64,000 nucleotides of DNA from Botrytis cinerea B05.10 (lineage: Eukaryota > Ascomycota > Leotiomycetes > Helotiales > Sclerotiniaceae): the NCBI RefSeq assembly GCF_000143535.2, contig NC_037317.1:1426001-1490000 (forward strand), written 5' to 3'. Positions 50,115-61,800 of the stretch are shown in pieces. Positions within the stretch are counted from its first letter, which is position 1, and each line of letters starts with the position of its first letter. Below the pieces are notes generated by a model, which worked only from the letters and a program-made list of their open reading frames with translations, ran no database searches and was not told where the DNA came from. The position numbers and the translations under genes were made by a program.

Positions 50115-51924
50115 CTATCTAGGAACCTCTTTTAACATGACCCACATATCGGGCTTATTCCATGTTTGGTAAACTTTCATGTACTTACCCGCACCATCCA
50201 TATCCCAGAGTTTATTGGTTTCCCCATGTTCTCCCGTCGTCACCAGTGACACGTCAAAGTTCCAGAGTAAACGGGAAGTAATAAGCCTCATTTCAAAAAA
50301 GGACAAATTCTTTCCTATGCATCCCCTAGGTCCAAGACTGAATGGCTGAGACGCATTCAGTTTGTCATTTACAAATCTCTCATCGCCGAGCCAGCGTTCC
50401 GGAATAAATTTTTGAGGGTCCTTGAAGTTCAAAGATGAGTTTATGGCAGCCCAAGGTGCTACAGCGACTGTAGTTTTACCGGGAACGAAGTGTCCATCGA
50501 TGACAGAGCCACCTGGAGGAACAATTCGCTGCTGATTTGCAGGCGCTGGCGAGTACAAACGAAGCGCCTCACTGAGTGTTGCGTGGAGGTAAGGCAAATC
50601 TTTGACCGTTTCCCAAGTTATATCCTGCTCTGAGTTGAACCTTCCCCTAATTTCGTCTGTAAGACGTTTGTAAACTTCAGGGTGAGTACAAATGAAATAC
50701 GTCCAACCAGTGAGTAGACTCGCAGTTGTTTCTGTTCCTGCACTTATGAGCAACACCATGTTAAGAATGATTTCTGTTTCCGACAACGAGTTCTTTGCCT
50801 CCTTGTTCTTCAGAATGTGGTAAATGAAGTCCTTATGCTCACGATTTCCATCTGCGAGGCGGCGGAGCGTTTTTTCGCGAGAATTCTGGAAATGGACCTT
50901 TCTCCAATTTGCAGCTTTGGATGGGATAAGGAGTTTCACCATCAACTTCTGAAGCCACGTATTTACACCGGCTACTCTACGTATAGACTGATCCCATGCG
51001 GCAGATTTAAAGACGTTGATAACAGATGTGGACCACTCTGTGGCCCCGCCTTGATCTAGACATCCAAATGGCTCTGCGAAGCAGAGATCACCCATCATAT
51101 CAAAAGTTGTATATGTGTCTATATACCTCATCTATCAGTTAAAAGTATCGGCATATGATCAAACGAAGTATCACTTACACCAATTCGAAAAGTTTATCGG
51201 CCTATTCTCCGCAATAGTTTTCTTCAACTGTCCCACGAGTTTATCGACATGACTTCGCATAATTTCTTCTTGTTGCAATAATGCTGTATTGGAGAAGACA
51301 TGTGCCAAAGCTCTACGCTGCCGAGTATGAGCTTCATTTGGTGCCAAGCTAATACCTGTCTGGCCGTCCAGAGGAGAAACCGCCCCTATGAAAATTGGAC
51401 TTTTCTCAAAATTGGGACCTTTTTTCTGCTTTATATCAGTCGCTATGCATTTAATCATGATTCAAATTCACCCACCTGAACCCCATATATGTCATCCCAC
51501 GCACGATCGCCAATAAAGCTGAGCTCATTTGGGGCAACTCTCACAACTGGGCCTGAATTTGTTTTAGTATGAACTTGTTTCCCGAAAGAAGGAGCAAGGT
51601 ACAGGAATAGTTACTCACCATATTTTTCATGAAGCTTCCGGTAATATGAGTGCTGCTTCCCAGTTGCAATAACCCACGAGCCGGGTATTTCGGATATCCT
51701 GTTGAACCACGGCCCTGGAAAGGCACTGAGCGGGTGAAAGAAAATTTTCCAAAGGACTTGTGCAATAAGGGCTACCGTGACCTGGTCATGTTAAGGAATT
51801 ACCCTCCCTCTGGTATGAATAATGGACTCACTAGAACGGCAACAGTTGTTTTGAGTGTCGACAGATCTTTGACATCGAGCAGCATGATGTATTTTTCAGA
51901 CAGGTCTTTAATGCTAAGCAGCAT
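50115..51924 (-). CDS. Cytochrome P450 monooxygenase (first)
   Basis: Five exons (51924..51832, 51781..51619, 51552..51476, 51425..51179, 51118..50115) give 527 residues. Landmarks in order: an N-terminal membrane helix, the Pro-rich hinge HPLSAFPGPW, the C-helix AHTRQRRALAHVF, the I-helix LLISAGTETTAS, ExxR in SEALRLYSP, PERW, and the heme loop FSLGPRGCIGKN with ligand Cys460. All catalytic features are present. The set resembles fungal secondary-metabolism P450s that follow a WYTYTTFDMMGDL segment (isotrichodermol/benzoate hydroxylase-like clans). The start is ambiguous because a 39-bp duplication carries the initiator: ATG at 51924 or 51885. The fourth intron ends at ATATAG rather than the nearer GATAG, the only choice that keeps frame. 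Confidence 0.93.
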
Positions 51925-52190
51925 GATGTCCTTTTGGGACAAGTAAATTTCATAAGAGTGATTGTGAGTAGTTGTGTTCGTATTACAAGAGTTGCGAAAA
52001 AAAAACGCATAATCACCGCAGGATTGAGGAGGATGTACTTTCAAGTGTATATGCTTACAGGAAACTCTAAACTTCAGTTCAACGTCAGAGATAAGGCTTA
52101 CGATTGGGCTGGAAGCAAACTTAAATCCGTAACATACTTTACACCTTGAAATGTTTCATGGGCTTGGCGACTTTCGATCTACATACAAGA

Positions 52191-53175
52191 CTCCGCAGTG
52201 AAACCCCGCAATATCCAAACAGATTAAGTTGTTTCTAGGGCTGTCAGACCCATAGTGGGGGTCACAATCTAGAGTTTACTCAGCCCCACATCCTAGCCTT
52301 TTTGATTCGGTAAATACCCGAAGGTTTGCCGGAGGGTAGGTCTAGACGGGGGGGTCGAAACGGGAGGGTCTAGACGGGAGGGTCTAGAAGCTCCTTTTCT
52401 AGATATCGTGTGGAACACCTGCCTAAATATTAATTCACATGCTAACTTTCTTAATTTTTAGAATATAGGAGATCTACTGACTGATTTAAAAAGAGGAGGT
52501 TTAGGAGATCTTAAATATATATTTAAATATCTTTCAAGTTTAATAAAGTTTACAAGATTCTATTCTATAGATTTGTTAGATTTTATACTTTTTAATTTCA
52601 AGTTAGCTATTTCTTATATTGTTTCTAATAAATATTATTTCAATATTAAAGAGACTAATATAATAATAAAAATAAATCATTATTATAAAAAAGTAAAAAT
52701 CTAATATTAAAAAGGAAAACATATATTTTCTTTATAGTCTCTGTATAACATATAATACTATTAATATCGAATAAAGAATTCTTTATTAGCTCTTTATTAA
52801 AAATTATAATTTATTATTTTGAATAATTTGAAAAACGACATATGAGCTAGTTTGTGTGCGGAATGACATACGTAATAAAAAATTTACTTTATTATAAATC
52901 AGATTTCAAATCGACGTAGTACAGAATATATTACGAATTCTATAATACTACCTCGCTTAGCCTATGACCCCCTGCTCAGCGCTTAACCCGCAATATCTCA
53001 AATTTTATCTAAAACATCTTTGAACTTTTTAATAAGAGCACATAAGTTTTAGGATATTACTGAAATATATTTAATCTGCCTCGGTATTTTTATAGCACTC
53101 CGCAATGTAACCTCGCATTGTACGAACGAACTTGGTTGTTTCTAGGGCTATCAGACTCATAGTTGGGGTAAAAAC
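52191..53175. mobile_element. Degenerate repeat-flanked relic, probably RIP-mutated
   Basis: About 77-bp direct repeats sharing CTCCGCA-TG, TTGTTTCTAGGGCT and TCAGAC-CATAGT-GGGG blocks border about 830 bases of sequence that is about 80 percent A+T with no open frames. Many differences between the copies are transitions. This is what a repeat-induced-point-mutated transposon fragment looks like; the family cannot be told. Confidence 0.55.
52334..52392. repeat. GGGAGGGTCTAGACG tandem repeat
   Basis: Three to four imperfect units containing the palindrome TCTAGA and GGGAGGG blocks. Confidence 0.75.
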
Positions 53176-54094
53176 TCCGATGCGGGTATTCCCTAAATCA
53201 TGACGTTTCACTTAATGTTCATTCGCCACCTCGTAATTGTTCCACTAAATAACCTTCGCTCAGGGGACAGCACATGATTTTTCATGGATTGCTTATCAAT
53301 ATGCCTCTACTTAATCTTCATGTGAATATCACTTCACGCACGTTAACACTACATCGATAACTAACTTGTTGATCACTTATGATCCCATGTTGTTCTGATT
53401 TAGCTTTTTTATTGCATGTCAGTTCTCGAAAGTATACGTTACAACCCTACTATCTCGGCTACAGTGAAACTAAAATCTCCAGGATCTACTGAATTCCTCT
53501 ATAAGAGGAAGCTGGTTAATCTCTCCGTACTTGATGTGCTTTATCCACTCCAATTTAACTGAGAGCGGCGGGACAGGGTTAGGAGGGAGATAACGCGTTC
53601 CGGAGTGAACTCTTCTTCCTTCTTCATTTACATAGTCATATCAAGTTCTGGAGATCAAGATCGCTGGACGGCCTGTTGTAGTCTCTGCAAGAACATGTGG
53701 GGAATGATGGCACCTTGGCTACTACGTATCTGTGCCCATGGCAAATAGCAGATAGCAAATAAATGAGGCTGGAATTCCGTAATCGACACAAAAACTTAAA
53801 TAAATGAATTGGGCGAGAGGATTATGCAATCTGAACACAATGATTTGAAATCCTAGACCTAAAAATGAAGTCATTGGCGAGTCTCGGAAGCAAAGGAGCA
53901 GTCAAATTTCACAACAGGCGGCGCCTTCTATCGAACATGAAAAAGTACCGCTGGACAGAGGATTGAGATATTCAAAACAATTGCTAGAGTGCATTTCCAT
54001 TGTACTTGCATGAGTCATGCAACTTTGAGATAGCTAAACTATACTGCTATGAACATTTGATTGAGATTGAATATTCAATGAATCTCCCATTGCG

Positions 54095-55863
54095 CTATTT
54101 GTATTCTGTTCCCTCACTTTCAGTAACTTTAACAAGCATGTTTGACTCAAGAAAGATTCCATAGCTGAGGACATCACATGGTTTGGCGGGACTCAACAGC
54201 TGGAGGTCAAAGGCTCGCAGTATCTGGAAAAAAACATTCAAGTTAGCTCAAGATTTGTGAAAGATTATGATCAGCTACCAACCTCAAAGATGGATTTGTT
54301 CAGCTCCATGAACGCGACTGTTTTTCCAACACACATGTATTGACCATAACCAAAGGCAAGTTCCACATTGCGCTCCATCTCACCCCTCTTCGACTTTTCA
54401 AGCTCCATGAAACGTTCTGGTCTATAAACTTCTGCATCATCCCCAAAAAGAGCAGTGGATCTCAACAGAGAAGAAGTATTCATACAGATTGCTGTACCCG
54501 CTGGTATGAACATTCCATGAAATTCTTCCCCGCCATCTGGGACAATTTTAGGGAAGAGTCCCAGAAGAGGAGGACGCATACGAATGCCTTCGTAAATGAC
54601 AGCCTAGCCGTTAAAGTAAGCACCTATCATGGAGGGAATGAAAAACAGAATGGTTTTGCATAGTCTGGAGGGAAATGTAAACTAACCTGAAGAAATGGAA
54701 GCAACTTTGCCTCTTCGAGTTTGATAGGACTTGAAACTTTCCCCTCTTCGACGGCGAGGTTGATCTCAGTCTTAAGCTTCTGATATACACGGGGACAGGT
54801 CATTACATGCACCAGTGTAGAGCGAATAGCAGATGCAGTACTTTCTGTTCCGGCGACGATCATGAAGAGGCCTTCAACTTCGCACTCCTGCTGATTCAAA
54901 CCATGTCGAATGAATGACCCCTGGAACTGTGTTAACTCTCATCAATCTCTACGTAGTCTAGATACTCACAAGCATATCTTCCTTTTTCTTCGCATCTGGT
55001 GCAAATCTCTTACCCACATGATGCTCTGCTACCCTATGTGTTGTTAGTATTGCCAGTGTCAAATAAAGGGCCTTCACTTACGCCATTAAAGCACCGAACC
55101 CCGTTTTATCAGTAGGCTTTGGGCCAAGAACTTTGAGGAAGGGGGGAGAAAAGAGGAACTTTCTAATCCAAGGAGTATCGGCTGATGTTGACATACGTGG
55201 CCAGAGTTCGCGTACCTCACCAAGGAAGCCGTATTGATCGGTTTCTTCCTTGAGGTAGCCAAATTCCTCACCAAAGGCAAGCCGAGTAATCACATCCATG
55301 GTAAAAAAGCACGACACTTGGCCAAGATCAAGCAATGGCTGATGAGGTTTGACAGTATTCGATGCGTATTTTGAGCGCATCAGACCGATGAGAGTTTGCA
55401 GCTGAGCATTAACACCGACCTCCAAGTCAGGCATATCGCGTCCGCTGTATGCTGCAGCAGTTCTTGCTTTTGCCTTGGCGTGAGGTCCTGGCTCCAGCAT
55501 CGTGAACATGTTGTCATAATATGGATTGAATCGACCGGTCAAATACCAGTCCCCTCGACGGTGAGAGCTGCGAGCTGAAGATATCTTTTTGATGATTTCA
55601 GGATCATCAGTAATGATGTCTGTTGGTCCAATTCGTACCAATGGGCCATATTTCTTGTGTAAGTCGCGCTGAATCCAGTACTGTTTTCCGCTGTAGGTTG
55701 TTTTGGCAAGCCAAAGATACGAGAATGTGGCAAGGAAGGATGGTGCTGGTATCTTTCGTAGAGGATACCACGCTAAGACTGCACTGATAGTGTACCAAAG
55801 AACTATAGACCCCAAGCTCAGCAAGCAAGCGAAGGAGCCTAGGTTCAATATAGAATTAGACAT
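54095..55863 (-). CDS. Cytochrome P450 monooxygenase (second, pisatin-demethylase-like)
   Basis: Five exons (55863..55082, 55033..54970, 54926..54687, 54603..54283, 54223..54095) encode 511 residues. An N-terminal membrane helix (CLLSLGSIVLWYTISAVLAW) is followed by KIPAPSFLATFSYLW. Then come the GPLVRIGPTDIITDDPEII segment, the I-helix FMIVAGTESTAS, ExxR as YEGIRMRPP, PERF, and the heme loop FGYGQYMCVGK with Cys453. The segment AAYSGRDMPDLE is typical of pisatin demethylase/benzoate hydroxylase-like P450s. It differs from the first P450 in nearly every segment, so it is not a tandem duplicate. An open frame extends 5' to 55923 without an ATG. Intron 4 has a weaker donor (GTTGGT). Substrate unknown. 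Confidence 0.93.
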
Positions 55864-56909
55864 GGCTTTTGCTTTCGTAGGAAGGCCAGTCGTCCACGAT
55901 GTTGAATGATACAAAGATCTCAAAATTTTATCAAGTAGACCATGCAGGAAAATGTTCAGGAGAGTATTGTAATGGATGTTAAAAGTGAAGAAAGGATTGT
56001 GTTATCGCAGAGAATCAGGCAGTAATATCTTATACCACGCAATCTTAAACTAGAAAATATAATACGTAGTTCGATGTGGCTAAGAGTACGAAGATCTCTC
56101 GAGAACGCAGATCCGCGAGTGGTGATAAGTGTGCATGATGTCCACATGTCAAATGAGAGTCTGGCTCCAATGACTTCTACAAGAACACCTATCATAGCGA
56201 ATTATTAACTGGACCTGTCAATTTCCTATTTTGAAGATGGAAGGTAGTTCGGCTAAATTTTAAGCTTTCTGGACGGTTACACCCGAAAGTCTAATTTGAA
56301 ATCGGGGCAGCAAACTTCAGGTGGTGACGAATACAAGATGGCTTTAAAGGGCGAAAATTTCCTATGAACCATATCAAATTTAACGTTCATGCACATAAGC
56401 AATGCAGCTGACGGAGTTAATTATCAGAGTAGTTAGCCCACATTATGTGAGACAAGACTACTGTTCTCCAGTTTCCAATGGAAAACCTAGGGAAGTTACA
56501 AATGAAACTAAAGATACTCTTGTGTTACTGAGTACAGGGAAAAACACAAAAAGTGGCACTAATCGGAACGCTTGCGACACGATCGTGTTTGGGCCAGATC
56601 AGTTGATTTAACACATGCAAGGGTAGTTACACATTTCTCCAAGGGCTTCCTCTATTGTGATAATCACAGTGATTGGGCACGTTTGCGTAGCTATACTATA
56701 AAAGCGATTCTACATTATATTGTACTGATGTTGACTCATATCTGGCGGTAAGGAAGGTATGACGCGTCGTAGGACATTTTTGCTCAGAATGATTTCTTTC
56801 GCCTAATATATCATTATTCAACTTTGAAAATAATCTGGAACATATTAGTCAATTTCCTTTTCACCCAATATTTTTTTCTTTTTCATCTATTATATTATTT
56901 ATATTAGAA
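55864..56909. other. Upstream region of the second P450
   Basis: About 1 kb with no gene; promoter of the P450, then progressively AT-rich sequence toward the transposon relic. Normal-looking unique DNA to about 56760. Confidence 0.55.
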
Positions 56910-57914
56910 TAACGTAGTTTATCATCGAGTGGGCCATATCATCGAGTGGGCCATATCATCGAGTGGGCCACTTCAAAATACACCAAAATTAGCCTTTTCA
57001 TAATATTTACATTTTAATCATTAACCAATATTTTTGGAAAAGAAAAAAGATTTATCAATAAGAAAAGATTTCTTATACAAATATTTAATTTTTATATGAA
57101 AATTTGTATTATATTCTATAAAAATCAGAAATTGTCACGATTTTCGTTACAAAAGTATTATTTCAATAATAACTCCTGTATTAATTAGAATTTTGAAAAA
57201 CAAATTAGATTTTTATAATATTTATATAATTAGATCTCATTGTTACGGGAGCTGCCTCTAGGGTCACGTGGAAGTGTCTAGAGATCTCTCGAGGTGGTTT
57301 AGACTAGACTTCAAGTAGGAATTCAATAAGGTTGTAACTGGTTGCAATTCTCGTAACTATAGTAATGAAACTAATGATTGTTCTTGAGCACGAAGCTCTA
57401 CATTGTAATGAAACCCATTCCATATATAGACCTTCGTCCTGAAGTCGAATCGACAAGTCGAGTCGGCAAGTCGAGTCGGCTTTGTAGTCACATGACACTT
57501 GTCCTGTGACTCTTATTGTCCTAGTTTGTCCTTTTGTCCTGGGGCTAATCCCCTGGGGTATTACTAATATAACTTCGCGAAAAGTTTGCAAAGTTATGTT
57601 CGGCGTTTCCTAGAACCTATTGTCCTAGGAACTGTATCCTACGTTCTAGGATATCCTATGACTAATACTATATACATGCCTGAGGCTTTCCTTGGGTGCC
57701 TAGTGTCCCCCGGTATACTGCAGCTGAATCACTGAGGCCTATAATACCATTATAGCCTATACGTTGGTGATTCTACAGCCTGTTACTAATCCGTCGTAAC
57801 ACTCATAATTTCAAGTTTTATAAAATTATATTATTAAATGAAGAAAGTGCACGGTTACGCACAGACGAATTTTGTATGTATTTATAGTGGCCCACTCGAT
57901 GATAAACTACGTTA
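56910..57914. mobile_element. Tc1/mariner-like non-autonomous element (MITE-like), split by a solo LTR
   Basis: Terminal inverted repeats ACGTAGTTTATCATCGAGTG (continuing GGCC) lie at 56912 and, reversed, end at 57912. Each is flanked by TA (56910-56911 and 57913-57914), the expected target duplication of Tc1/mariner elements. The left end carries three 17-bp tandem copies (56921-56971) while the right has one. Without the nested 561-bp LTR and its duplicated 5 bases the element is about 440 bp, AT-rich and without an ORF, so it could only have moved with a transposase supplied elsewhere. Confidence 0.8.
57241..57801 (-). mobile_element. Solo LTR of the gypsy element, reverse orientation
   Basis: 561 bp beginning TG and ending CA, flanked by perfect CTCAT duplications (57236-57240 and 57802-57806). 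Its reverse complement matches the 5' LTR at 58254-58814 in every segment I compared, including both ends. No internal retroelement sequence is attached, so it arose by LTR-LTR recombination after a full insertion into the MITE. Confidence 0.95.
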
Positions 57915-58253
57915 GTCATTAATGATTTAGTATTTATAGATTATAAGAAAAAAATTTGCTTTATTATTATTAGAAATAGAAAAAATAAGTTTATTATATA
58001 TATGATTTTCAACACGCTCTCTTAAATATTATACTCTACAACTCTTTCTTAGTTAGCTTTTATATATCTATATAGAACTGAATTGATGTCAATTTCGATT
58101 ATATATAATCATATTAATCTCTTTCTTTTTCAATCTAATGGTAAGTCATTAGGTGTAGGTTTTTATATTATATAATCTCAAATTATATTGTCAGGGGTGA
58201 TCCACCTTACCGCTAACCCACAAAAGCGCGGAGTGAGTGTTCCGGAAGCATTC
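57915..58253. other. AT-rich spacer between the MITE and the retroelement
   Basis: About 340 bases, mostly A+T to 58190, then a short unique stretch (ACCCACAAAAGCGCGGAG) up to the LTR. No gene. The five bases before the LTR are CATTC; the matching duplication should follow the 3' LTR outside the window. Confidence 0.6.
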
Positions 58254-58814
58254 TGTTACGACGGATTAGTAACAGGCTGTAGAATCACCAACGTATAGGC
58301 TATAATGGTATTATAGGCCTCAGTGATTCAGCTGCAGTATACCGGGGGACACTAGGCACCCAAGGAAAGCCTCAGGCATGTATATAGTATTAGTCATAGG
58401 ATATCCTAGAACGTAGGATACAGTTCCTAGGACAATAGGTTCTAGGAAACGCCGAACATAACTTTGCAAACTTTTCGCGAAGTTATATTAGTAATACCCC
58501 AGGGGATTAGCCCCAGGACAAAAGGACAAACTAGGACAATAAGAGTCACAGGACAAGTGTCATGTGACTACAAAGCCGACTCGACTTGCCGACTCGACTT
58601 GTCGATTCGACTTCAGGACGAAGGTCTATATATGGAATGGGTTTCATTACAATGTAGAGCTTCGTGCTCAAGAACAATCATTAGTTTCATTACTATAGTT
58701 ACGAGAATTGCAACCAGTTACAACCTTATTGAATTCCTACTTGAAGTCTAGTCTAAACCACCTCGAGAGATCTCTAGACACTTCCACGTGACCCTAGAGG
58801 CAGCTCCCGTAACA
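58254..58814 (+). repeat. 5' LTR of the gypsy element
   Basis: Starts TGTTACGACGG and ends CTCCCGTAACA, with TGTTAC/GTAACA as short inverted ends. 561 bp. It should hold the element promoter and polyadenylation signal. The primer-binding region would begin at 58815 (CTTTGAGCACC); I could not match it to a particular tRNA. Confidence 0.93.
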
Positions 58815-58865
58815 CTTTGAGCACCCTTTCTGCTTCAAGTACCGATTCGATAACCAACCGCTAAT

Positions 58866-61800
58866 ATGGCATCCAGAGCTACCGCCACAGGTCAATCTGC
58901 CGGAGACACCAACGACATCGAGATGACCGACGCCCCAAAGGAGATCACTATCAACGAAACCCTTAAGATCGCCTTACCAGACAAGTACCAAGGTAGTCGA
59001 CAAGAGCTCGATACTTTCCTCTTACAACTTGAGATCTACTTTCGATTCAATGAGGACAAGTTCACTACCAAGGAATCCAAGAGTATATGGGCCGCATCAT
59101 ACCTTCGAGGTGAAGCAACCAAATGGATCCAACCATATTTGCGCGACTATTTCGAGCATGACGATAAGGATCGTATGCAACCCACCCGAACAATCTTCAA
59201 TAGTTTTGAAGGATTTAAGACAGAGATTCGTAGAATCTTCGGAAATTCCAACGAGTTAGAGGTAGCGGAAGATAAGATCTTCAACCTCAAGCAGACAGGA
59301 TCAGCATTGAAATATGCTACGGAATTTCGAAGATATGCTGGAACAACCAAGTGGGACGAAATCGCTATCATGAGTCACTACCGCAAGGGACTCAAACCAG
59401 AAGTCAGACTGGAATTAGAAAGATCTGCCGAGAGTACAGATCTGAACGATCTAATTCAGGACTCCATCGAATCAGATGATCGTCTCTACAGATATCGACA
59501 AAGCCAGAGATCATACAAACCCCAAGGAAATCAGAAGCAAGGGCGTTACCGCAAAAATGAGGGTAGACCACGTTACAATCCACAGAGATACGGAGACCCC
59601 ATGGAACTAGACGCCACGCACTACACAAACGGGAACGATGACTCGGAAAAGAGACGAAGACGAGAAAACAACTTATGCTTTGAATGTGGAAAAGCAGGGC
59701 ACCGAGCAGCAGACTGCCGAAGCAAGAAGACAGGAGGAAAAAGGGGCAACTTCAAACCTAAGTTCGGCAAAGGCCAACTTAACGCTACCTTTACAATCCC
59801 AGAAAATCCAACTAAATCCGAAAATACTGAGACTTTCACCGTTGAGGAATTCCAGCAATTACTAAAGGAATTACCACGAAATCAAGAGGGCATGAATGCA
59901 ATAGACTTATGGGAGCAAGAGTATTACAGAACCCCAACACCCTCTGTGACAGAAGAAAGTCATCAGGACGAGGCAGAAGCAGACCACGCCACGATGAGCT
60001 GGACAGCTTGCTATGATGAATTCTGCGGAATCCATCGATCAGATAAAGAAGCAACCGGATGGTTCCCTAAGAAGAGAAAGACGAAGAACCATCAGAATAA
60101 TGTAACATGCGAGGATTTAACTCCCAATATAACTTCGCAAGAAGTTCGCAAAGTTACCCAGCAGTTAAATGCTACGGGACAGGCAGGACAGATATACTGC
60201 AAGGTTCAGATAAATGGACACATACAATCAGCCATGATAGATTCAGGGGCTACAGGAAATTTTATTGCACCGGAAGCTGTAAAGTACTTGGGAATACCAC
60301 TTCAAACGAAACAACACCCCTATCGATTGCAGTTAGTTGATGGACAGCTAGCAGGGTCTGACGGAAAGATTTCGCAGGAGACAATCCCAATACGAATGGG
60401 CATAACCCAACATACAGAGGTTATACAGCTTGACGTTGTGCCATTGGGCCAACAACAGATCATCTTAGGAATGCCATGGTTAAAGGCACATAATCCGAAA
60501 ATAGATTGGGCACAAGGAGTTGTGACATTTGATCAGTGCAAAAGCGGTCACAGGGACACGCTAGAGGCGTCCGCGAGACGTAACACGCGCCAAGGAGAGT
60601 TGAACGCGAACAACACCGGCGACGTAGGACACCCAGTCCAGGGTCCTCCATTAAGAGCGAAGGCCAGTACACCTCCTCTACAAATGCAGAAGCCAACGAC
60701 ACGGCACGAAATCGCAATCGAGGCAAAAGAAAGGCCTACGATACCAGAACAGTACAAGAAATATGAACATGTTTTCAAAGAACCAGGGATCCATGAGGCT
60801 TTACCGGAACACAAGCCATGGGATCATGAGATAATATTGGAGGAAGGCAAGATGCCTGTGCACACCCCAATTTATTCAATGTCAGCCGATGAGTTAAAAA
60901 GGCTCAGAGAATACATCGACGACAATTTAGCCAAGGGATGGATCAGGGAATCCGCGTCCCAAGTGGCCAGTCCAACTATGTGGGTACCCAAGAAGGATGG
61001 ACCCGATAGACTAGTTGTAGACTATAGAAAGCTTAACACACTCACTAAGAAGGATCGATATCCACTTCCATTAGCTACGGAATTAAGAGATCGGTTAGGC
61101 GGAGCTACGATATTTACCAAGATGGACCTACGTAATGGTTACCACTTGATCAGAATGAAGGAAGGCGAAGAATGGAAGACCGCTTTCAAAACAAGATACG
61201 GGCTATACGAGTACCAAGTTATGCCGTTCGGGCTAACCAACGCACCAGCTACTTTCATGAGGCTTATGAACAATGTGTTGTCACAATACTTGGATACTTG
61301 CTGTATATGCTACTTGGACGACATCCTAGTATATTCAAACAACAAGGTTCAACACATTAAGGACGTTAGCAACATCCTCGAAAGCCTATCCAAGGCAGAC
61401 TTGCTGTGCAAACCAAGCAAATGCGAATTCCATGTCACAGAGACAGAATTCTTGGGATTCACCGTATCAAGCCAAGGGCTCAAGATGAGCAAAGACAAGG
61501 TTAAGGCAGTGCTCGAATGGAAGCAGCCAACCACAATCAAGGAAGTACAATCCTTTCTAGGGTTCGTCAACTTCTACAGAAGATTTATCAAGGGTTATTC
61601 AGGGATTACTACACCCTTGACCACGTTAACCAGAAAAGATCAAGAAAGCTTCGAATGGACTGCCAAAGCACAGGAGTCATTCGATACGCTCAAACAAGCA
61701 GTGGCAGAAGAGCCAATACTATTGACTTTTGACCCAGAGAAAGAAATCATAGTGGAGACGGACTCCTCGGATTTCGCTATAGGAGCAGTTCTGAGCCAAC

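Larger units (their letters stand above)
51925..54094. other. AT-rich, repeat-derived spacer between the two P450 genes
   Basis: No coding sequence. The core (about 52430-52960) is extremely AT-rich and bounded by two diverged direct repeats (52191-52267, 53098-53175). A G-rich tandem block lies at 52334-52392. The right third (53.2-54.1 kb) has normal composition but no ORF. Confidence 0.6.

Noticed and set aside
50115..51131. Reading the last P450 exon as starting at the ATG at 51131
   Set aside because: Joining exon 4 to the acceptor ATATAG at 51120-51119 restores a normal P450 sequence (NWYTYTTFDMMGDL), while starting at 51131 would lose the N-terminal third.
51601..51661. Suspected one-base frameshift in the first P450 near the GKQHSYYRKL segment
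   Set aside because: On recounting, the bases give ACT GGG AAG and the frame is continuous, so the gene is intact there.
57304..57591. 95-codon frame within the solo LTR, repeated at 58464-58751
   Set aside because: It is part of the LTR sequence; its identity in both copies reflects LTR identity, not protein conservation.
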